Below, one piece after another: positions 4,633 to 9,449 of a DNA stretch of 9,449 nt (position 1 is its first letter; the number at the start of each line of letters is the position of its first letter). A program made the translations under genes and the position numbers. Under the pieces are notes generated by a model. The model had not been told where the DNA came from, searched no databases, and was given only the letters and a program-made list of their open reading frames with translations. Source of the DNA: BS750m-G77 sp043797735 (GTDB taxonomy: Bacteria > Omnitrophota > Gorgyraeia > Gygaellales > Profunditerraquicolaceae); the NCBI GenBank assembly GCA_043797735.1, contig JAZDPH010000049.1, forward strand, positions 1 to 9,449. Direction: 5' to 3'.

Positions 4633-7368
4633 TTATTTCTTGCGTTCTCTCAAAACCGCCTGCGCTGCGGCCAAATTGGCGATTGGTACCCTAAAAGGGG
4701 AACAACTTACATAATCCATTCCCACCCGGTGGCAGAATTCAACCGAACGCGGCTCTCCGCCATGCTCTCCGCAGATGCCTACCTCCAGGTTCTTGCGCGC
4801 CTTGCGGCCGCGCTGGATGCCTATTTTTATCAACTCCCCTATGCCCTCCTGATCGATGCTCTGGAAGGGGTCGCCCGGCAGGATAGATTTTTCTAAGTAA
4901 TCCGGCAGGAATCCGCCGATATCGTCGCGCGAGAAACCAAACCCCATCTGGGTCATATCATTGGTGCCAAACGAGAAGAATTGCGCCACTTCCGCCAATT
5001 TGTCAGCAACAAATGATGCACGCGGGATTTCAATCATTGTGCCGAACATATATTTGAGTTTCTTGAGGCCGTATTTTTTGAGCACCTCGTTATATACGAC
5101 TTCGGTAATGGCAAACTGGTCTTTTAGTTCATTGACGTCGCAGACCACCGGGATCATAATTTCCGGATAAGGGTCTCTGCCCTTTTTAACCAATTCGGCT
5201 GCCGCCTCCAGTATTGCCTTAATCTGCATCCGGCTTATCTCCGGATAGGTTACGCCTAAGCGCACGCCGCGGTGCCCCATCATCGGGTTTGATTCATGCA
5301 GGCCGTCCGCGCGCCTGTTCAATTCATCCATTGAAATGTTCAGGTCACCTGCTAACTGCTCCAGTTTTGCCTGTTCACGCGGGACAAATTCATGCAGCGG
5401 CGGGTCAAGCAGCCGTATTACCACCGGAAACCCATCCATCGCCTCAAGCGTACCCTTGATATCTTTCTTAACGTAAGGGAATAATTCATCCAGCGCCTTT
5501 TGTCTTTCTGCCTCGGTTTTAGAGACAATCATTTTACGCAGATAAAAGAGCGGTTCCTCGGCGCCCTTGCCGTAAAACATATGTTCGGTCCTGAAAAGGC
5601 CGATACCCTCGGCGCCGAACTGCTTTGCCTTTTTGGCATCTTCCGGCGTGTCGGCGTTTGTGCGGATGCCTAATTTCTTTATCGATCCGCAGATTTTCAG
5701 GAAATCCATAAATAATTTATTTTCTTCCGTCGCATCCATCATCGGGAGCCTCTCTTCATAGACCAGGCCCTTTGTGCCGTTTAAGGTAACCCAGGCTCCT
5801 TCTTTCAGGATTTTACCGTCAACATGCAGTTCTTTCTTTTCGTATTCTACGCGTAGTTCGCTGCATCCGACGATACAGCATTTTCCCCAGCCGCGGGCAA
5901 CCAGCGCCGCATGAGAGGTCATCCCGCCGCGGGCGGTAAGGATAGCCTGGGCGGCGCGCATGCCTTCAACGTCTTCGGGGTTAGTCTCTTCGCGCACCAG
6001 TATTACTTTTTTGCCCTGCTTTGCCCATTCTACTGCTTCATTTGAGGAAAATACGATCTGTCCGCTGGCCCCTCCCGGCCCTGCCGGCAGGCCTTTGGCT
6101 ATCGGTTTAATTGCCTTTTCTGCCTTGGGGTCAATTACCGGATGCAGAAGTTCGTCTAACTGTTCCGGAGTTACGCGCAGAACCGCGGCCTTTTTATCGA
6201 TTAGTTTCTCTTTGAACATATCCATTGCCATACGCAATGCCGCCGGGCCGTTTCGTTTTCCCACACGGCACTGCAGCATAAACAAACGGTCCTTCTCGAT
6301 AGTAAACTCTATATCCTGCATATCGTGGTAATGTCTTTCAAGGCGTTTTTGTATATCAAAAAGCTCCTTATATATTTTTGGCATTGCCTTCTCAAGAATC
6401 ACCAGGTCTTTATTATGTTCGGACTGCGAATAGGTGTTTATCGGCGCCGGGGTGCGGATGCCGGCTACGACGTCTTCGCCCTGCGCGTTAATCAGGTATT
6501 CCCCATAGAATTTATTTTCGCCGTTGCCGGGATTGCGGGTAAAGGCTACGCCGGTAGCAGAGTCTTCGCCCATATTACCGAAAACCATAGTCTGGACGTT
6601 TACCGCCGTACCCCATTCATCGGGTATGCCTTCAATCCTTCTGTAACTTACCGCGCGCTTGCCGTTCCATGAAGAAAAAACCGCGCCTATGCCGCCCCAC
6701 AACTGTTCGTAGGGATCGTCCGGGAAGGAGATTTTCAACACTTCCTTTATTTTTTCCTTATAGAGGGCGCATAGTTTTTTAAGGTCGTCAACGGTTAAAT
6801 CCGTGTCGGATTTATAACCCTTGTTTTTTTTCATTTCGTTCATTATCTTTTCCAGCTGTTTGCGTATGCCCTGTTCATCCTTGGGCTCTATGCCTGCGGC
6901 CTTTTCCATTACCACGTCGGAATACATAGTAATAAGCCTGCGGTATGCGTCGTAGGCGAAACGGCCGTTGCCGCCGCTTTGTTTGATCAGGCCGGCTATG
7001 GTATTGGCGGTCAGCCCGACGTTAAGCACCGTCTCCATCATTCCGGGCATTGATTTTCTGGCGCCGGAGCGCACCGAAACCAAGAGCGGGTTAAGCGGGT
7101 CGCCAAACTTCCTCTCCATCAGTTTCTCAACTTTTTCCAGGGCTTTCTTGGCCTCTTCCTTTAAACCCGCGGGATAAGTTTTAGTATTTTTATAGTAATA
7201 AATGCAGGCCTCTGTGGTTATGGTGAATCCCGGGGGCACCGGAAGGCGCAGGTTTTTATGCCCGGCCATTTCGGCAAGGTTTGCCCCTTTGCCGCCTAAA
7301 AGATTTTTCATGCTTTCGTTTCCGTCTGCCTTGCCCCCGCCGAAGAAGTAAACGTATTTTTTTGCCAT
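4633..7368 (-). CDS. ppdK: Pyruvate, phosphate dikinase
   Basis: The 911-aa protein interconverts pyruvate, ATP and Pi with PEP, AMP and PPi. The N-terminal ATP-grasp domain (1-370) shows FFGGGKADG (8-16), LLGGKGANLAEM (23-34), VSVRSGARKSMPGMMETVLN (97-116), and DIEFTIEKDRLFMLQCR (352-368). The central phosphohistidine domain carries LTARGGMTSHAALVARG (477-493) with catalytic His486. The C-terminal PEP/pyruvate barrel has GLFRTEHMF (590-598, Arg593), NPMMGHRGVRLG (694-705), metal-binding Glu780 and Asp804 (FGTNDMTQ) and the catalytic Cys866 in GICGEHGGEP. Length is slightly above the usual 870-900. All catalytic residues are intact. The nearest Shine-Dalgarno (AAAGGA) lies about 15 nt before the ATG, further than usual. 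The family can run toward PEP in gluconeogenesis or toward pyruvate and ATP in PPi-using glycolysis; direction is not decidable here. Confidence 0.97.
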   Translation of the reverse strand: MAKKYVYFFGGGKADGNESMKNLLGGKGANLAEMAGHKNLRLPVPPGFTITTEACIYYYKNTKTYPAGLKEEAKKALEKVEKLMERKFGDPLNPLLVSVRSGARKSMPGMMETVLNVGLTANTIAGLIKQSGGNGRFAYDAYRRLITMYSDVVMEKAAGIEPKDEQGIRKQLEKIMNEMKKNKGYKSDTDLTVDDLKKLCALYKEKIKEVLKISFPDDPYEQLWGGIGAVFSSWNGKRAVSYRRIEGIPDEWGTAVNVQTMVFGNMGEDSATGVAFTRNPGNGENKFYGEYLINAQGEDVVAGIRTPAPINTYSQSEHNKDLVILEKAMPKIYKELFDIQKRLERHYHDMQDIEFTIEKDRLFMLQCRVGKRNGPAALRMAMDMFKEKLIDKKAAVLRVTPEQLDELLHPVIDPKAEKAIKPIAKGLPAGPGGASGQIVFSSNEAVEWAKQGKKVILVREETNPEDVEGMRAAQAILTARGGMTSHAALVARGWGKCCIVGCSELRVEYEKKELHVDGKILKEGAWVTLNGTKGLVYEERLPMMDATEENKLFMDFLKICGSIKKLGIRTNADTPEDAKKAKQFGAEGIGLFRTEHMFYGKGAEEPLFYLRKMIVSKTEAERQKALDELFPYVKKDIKGTLEAMDGFPVVIRLLDPPLHEFVPREQAKLEQLAGDLNISMDELNRRADGLHESNPMMGHRGVRLGVTYPEISRMQIKAILEAAAELVKKGRDPYPEIMIPVVCDVNELKDQFAITEVVYNEVLKKYGLKKLKYMFGTMIEIPRASFVADKLAEVAQFFSFGTNDMTQMGFGFSRDDIGGFLPDYLEKSILPGDPFQSIDQEGIGELIKIGIQRGRKARKNLEVGICGEHGGEPRSVEFCHRVGMDYVSCSPFRVPIANLAAAQAVLRERKK

Positions 7369-7396
7369 TACTTTTAAAACCCGTCCTTTCTTTTAA

Positions 7397-7458
7397 GGAT
7401 AAGGTTTAGGATAAGGTTTAGGTTTTTCTTAACCTTAACCTTATCCTCATCCTAAACC
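7397..7458. repeat. Tandem 12-mer repeat and inverted copy overlapping the glyS stop codon
   Basis: GGATAAGGTTTA occurs twice in tandem (7397-7408, 7409-7420) followed by GG. CCTTAACCTTATCC (7433-7446) pairs with 7409-7422 at 13 of 14 positions, and CCTAAACC (7451-7458) is another inverted copy of part of the unit. The glyS stop (7447-7449) and its last three codons (Gly-Leu-Gly) fall inside the right arm. The element fills the glyS-ppdK gap. No U-tract follows on the transcribed strand. Confidence 0.75.
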
Positions 7459-9003
7459 TAACTTATTCTCCAGATGTTCTCTCAATTGGTCAATGTTTAC
7501 GCGTTCTTGTAGCATGCTATCCCTGTCGCGTACCGTCACTTGTCTGTCCTCCAGCGACTGGACATCTACGGTGATGCAGTAAAGAGTTCCCACCTCATCC
7601 TGCCTGCGGTATAGTTTTCCGATGGCGCCGGTATCATCATATACTGTAACAAAAGCCTTCTTTAAATCTCCGGCTATTCTTTTTGCCAACTCCACAATCT
7701 CCGGCCGGTTCCTTAAGAGCGGCAATACCGCCGCTTTCACCGGGGCCAACTCCTTATACAGCTTTAACACTACGCGTAAATCATCCTTGACTTTTTCTTC
7801 ATGATAGGCATCGGTTAAAAATGCCAATACGCTCCTATCCACCCCGCCGGAAGGCTCGATGATATATGGATAGAATCTCTCCTTGGCGGCATCGTCAAAA
7901 TACCTTAAGTCCCTGCCGCTTGCCTCTGCCTGCGCTTTTAAATCAAAGTCAGTGCGGTTAGCAACGCCTTCCAGCTCCGACCAGCCAAACGGAAAATTAT
8001 ATTCTATATCCGTGCAAGCCCTGGCATAATGGGCAAGTTCGTTTTGCTCGTGCGGACGCCTCCGTAGGTTCTCTTTCTTGGCCCCCAACGCTAAATACCA
8101 GTTATACCGTTCTTCTACCCAGTATTCGAAAGATTTATCCGCCTCCTCAGCCCTGACAAAATACTCCAGCTCCATCTGTTCAAATTCGCGGGTGCGGAAG
8201 GTAAAGTTTCCCGGGGTAATTTCGTTACGGAAACTCTTGCCGATCTGTGCTAAGCCAAAGGGGAGTTTCGGGTGTTTTGAGTTTAGGATATTGGTAAAGT
8301 TAACGAACATGCCCTGTGCAGTCTCCGGGCGCAGGTAGACTTTTTGCGCTGTTTCCTCTACCGGGCCAAAAAGTGTCTCAAGCATTAAATTCGCTGACAT
8401 AGATTCTTCGGGAAGTGGGTTGCCGCAGTTTGGACAAGGTAGTTTAGCTACCCCGTCTCGAGAACAGGCTATTCTGCCAACATAAGTCTTAAAATCAAAT
8501 TCAACGCCTTTAAATTTATGATGCAAATCAGCTATCCATGAAATAGTTACCTCCGGTTCTTTTACTAAACTTAAATTAGGGGCTAATTTTTTGCCTTCAG
8601 TTTTAGCCCATTTTAACATATAAGAACTATCTTTATCGCCTGTCATTGTTTCTCTGAGCGATGTAAACCATGGACTATTCCATATTTCATCCCAGATTCT
8701 GTCATATTTGAAAAATTGAAAACAGGCAGGACATTTTATAAACGGATCATTAAATTTCTTAAGGTGACCCGATGCCTCCCAAACCTTAGGGTGCATCAGG
8801 ATGGCCGCGTCCATACCGAAAACATCATTTCTTTCATGGACGCAGGAACGCCACCAGGCGCTTTTTAGGTTATTCTTTAACTCAACGCCGTAAGGGCCAT
8901 AGTCCCAGGTATTGGCAAGCCCGCCATAAATGTCGGATGAGGCAAAGATAAACCCCCTGCGCTTGCAGAGCGAAACCACCTTTTCCATCAAATCATTAGC
9001 CAT
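7447..9003 (-). CDS. glyS: Glycyl-tRNA synthetase, dimeric class II type
   Basis: The 518-aa cytoplasmic enzyme charges tRNA-Gly. It is the alpha2 type shared by eukaryotes, archaea and part of bacteria, not the alpha2beta2 GlyQ/GlyS type. Visible signatures: N-terminal LMEKVVSLCKRRGFIFASS (5-23) and YGPYGVELKNNL (35-46); two CxxC pairs, CPAC (91-94) and CPNC (190-193), which probably bind zinc; YLRPETAQGMFVNF (223-236); motif 2 FRNEITPGNFTFRTREFEQME (258-278); motif 3 EPSGGVDRSVLAFL (383-396); and a C-terminal anticodon-binding domain (about 410-510). Length matches the family. The last residues KLGLG come from the repeat at 7397-7458. The ATG at 9003 has AAAGGA only two bases upstream, unusually close; Met6 is an alternative start but has no better site. 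Upstream lies a hairpin-rich non-coding region; no T-box consensus was seen. Confidence 0.97.
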   Translation of the reverse strand: MANDLMEKVVSLCKRRGFIFASSDIYGGLANTWDYGPYGVELKNNLKSAWWRSCVHERNDVFGMDAAILMHPKVWEASGHLKKFNDPFIKCPACFQFFKYDRIWDEIWNSPWFTSLRETMTGDKDSSYMLKWAKTEGKKLAPNLSLVKEPEVTISWIADLHHKFKGVEFDFKTYVGRIACSRDGVAKLPCPNCGNPLPEESMSANLMLETLFGPVEETAQKVYLRPETAQGMFVNFTNILNSKHPKLPFGLAQIGKSFRNEITPGNFTFRTREFEQMELEYFVRAEEADKSFEYWVEERYNWYLALGAKKENLRRRPHEQNELAHYARACTDIEYNFPFGWSELEGVANRTDFDLKAQAEASGRDLRYFDDAAKERFYPYIIEPSGGVDRSVLAFLTDAYHEEKVKDDLRVVLKLYKELAPVKAAVLPLLRNRPEIVELAKRIAGDLKKAFVTVYDDTGAIGKLYRRQDEVGTLYCITVDVQSLEDRQVTVRDRDSMLQERVNIDQLREHLENKLGLG

Positions 9004-9012
9004 AGTCCTTTA

Positions 9013-9040
9013 TTTTTACGCAACTTGAGCAAAAAGTCAA
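9013..9040 (-). promoter_or_regulatory. Candidate glyS promoter
   Basis: On the minus strand TTGACT (9040-9035), a 16-nt spacer and TAAAAA (9018-9013) match a sigma-70 layout; the -10 is weak (4 of 6). If correct, transcription would start near 9006, leaving only about three bases before the glyS ATG at 9003, a leaderless or near-leaderless mRNA. The TTGAC(A/T)...TAAAAA pairing is the same as at the exported-protein promoter (316-344). Confidence 0.35.
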
Positions 9041-9055
9041 GACAATTCACAAAAA

Positions 9056-9188
9056 GCGATTTGTCTTGATCCTGAGGCGTTCCTCCGCCGACCCATTGGA
9101 ACGCCGAAGGATCCTCGGGTCAATCGCGAGGCGATTTATCTTGATCCTGAGGCGCTCTTCCTCCAACTCATTGAAGCGCCGAAGGATC
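9056..9188. repeat. Two tandem copies (period 75 bp) of a GATCC-bounded hairpin
   Basis: GCGATTTRTCTTGATCCTGA, then GGCG, starts at 9056 and again at 9131, exactly 75 bp apart. Each copy contains a 46-nt hairpin bounded by GATCCT and AGGATC (9068-9113 and 9143-9188). Copy 1 pairs GGCGTTCC with GGAACGCC; copy 2 has GGCGCT opposite AGCGCC. The T-to-C change in one arm is matched by A-to-G in the other, so pairing is kept. The loops both contain CCTCC (GGAGG on the minus strand). The intervening 30 nt are not conserved in the second unit. Function unknown; this looks like a dispersed palindromic repeat. Confidence 0.8.
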
Positions 9189-9197
9189 CCCCTCCAG

Positions 9198-9355
9198 CGT
9201 CGGCCATGGTTTGTTTTCGCCGCACCGCTTGCTTTTCCCCTGCGAGGAAAAGCTGCGCTCGGGAGTCGGCTTTCGCTCTTGCCTATAATTTATAGCGGGC
9301 AATCCGTACCCGCGAAAGCCTCCTACGTGCGGCTCAAATCAAACCAAGGCAGACG
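9198..9355. other. Large branched inverted-repeat structure, possible structured RNA or small mobile element
   Basis: A long closing stem pairs 9198-9225 with 9327-9355 (runs of 4, 3, 7, 4 and 7 base pairs with single mismatches and a small internal loop; about 25 pairs). Inside it are two perfect hairpins: GCTTTTCC/GGAAAAGC (9231-9238/9246-9253, 7-nt loop) and GGCTTTCGC/GCGAAAGCC (9268-9276/9312-9320). The second contains the palindrome TATAATTTATA (9284-9294) and a GCGGG/CCCGC stem (9295-9313) that partly competes with it. No open reading frame explains this. The strand is undecidable because almost all pairs are Watson-Crick. I do not recognise a known RNA class. Confidence 0.6.
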
Positions 9356-9449
9356 CCGCCAGCCGCTAAGCCTCTCCTAGGTCGTGGATAGCTGGTTTTC
9401 GTATTCTGCTGCGGGGACTGTTCGCGTGCATTAGAAATTTTTCGGCAAA
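9356..9449. other. Unassigned right end
   Basis: I see no gene, promoter or clear structure in these last 94 bases. The minus strand has an open frame from the window edge to a TAG at 9366-9368 (27 codons), too short and featureless to call. It may belong to the branched element at 9198-9355 or to a gene beyond the edge. Confidence 0.3.

Noticed and set aside
9056..9188. CRISPR array
   Set aside because: Only two units, palindromic through most of their length, with a long 46-nt hairpin and a 29-nt spacer; no cas genes or leader visible.
9004..9355. T-box leader for glyS
   Set aside because: No T-box antiterminator consensus (AGGGTGGNACCGCG-like) and no specifier-loop layout found on the minus strand.
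9066..9380. Plus-strand 104-codon open frame, Arg/Ser-rich
   Set aside because: It runs through both copies of the 75-bp palindrome and the branched element; its repeated RRSS/RRR segments are the translation of the repeats. No Shine-Dalgarno or recognisable domain.
9190..9449. tmRNA, SRP RNA, RNase P RNA or 23S rRNA fragment
   Set aside because: Short look-alikes exist (CCAAGGCAGA as in SRP RNA; GATAGCTGGTT as in 23S domain II; a minus-strand GAATACGAAAAC resembling a tmRNA tag), but the essential motifs (SRP GGAAGG loop, RNase P GGAAAGTCC, a tmRNA TTCGAnTCC T-loop, correct 23S spacing) are absent.

Overview
The window looks like a chromosomal segment of a Gram-negative, uncultured-type bacterium. 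The pointers are an O-antigen-ligase-type membrane protein, a Sec-exported protein starting at the left edge, an archaeal/eukaryotic-type dimeric glycyl-tRNA synthetase, and a pyruvate,phosphate dikinase. The overall flavour, including several intergenic hairpins built from short degenerate repeats, resembles candidate phyla such as Omnitrophota. That placement is inference from general familiarity, not from any search.

All recognisable genes are on the minus strand, so transcription runs right to left. From the right: 9004-9449 has no gene and holds a 75-bp tandem repeat of long hairpins (9056-9188) and a separate large branched inverted-repeat structure (9198-9355). Then come glyS (7447-9003) and ppdK (4633-7368), separated by a repeat hairpin that also encodes the last residues of GlyRS. 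A second repeat hairpin separates ppdK from a tightly packed run: a sigma-70 family factor, apt, a tRNA-Arg(CCU), a PHP-family phosphoesterase, a class I methyltransferase and an O-antigen ligase-like polymerase/ligase. Within this run the protein genes overlap by 14, 4 and 1 nt, and the tRNA sits 17 nt after apt and 7 nt before the PHP start codon. This looks like one transcription unit (3' end near 479). A third repeat hairpin (396-468) closes it.

The left 118 bases are the N-terminus of an exported protein. Its roughly 190-nt leader is the most regulatory-looking part of the window: a TTGACA promoter with an A/T-tract upstream, two palindromes sharing an RTAAC/GTTAY half-site at the -35/-10 spacer and at the predicted start, an orphan perfect Shine-Dalgarno sequence with no usable start codon, and two mutually exclusive hairpins.

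The coding genes are mostly housekeeping (translation, purine salvage, central carbon metabolism, transcription, envelope glycan). I found no defence system, transposase, integrase or CRISPR array. The parts worth a second look are non-coding.
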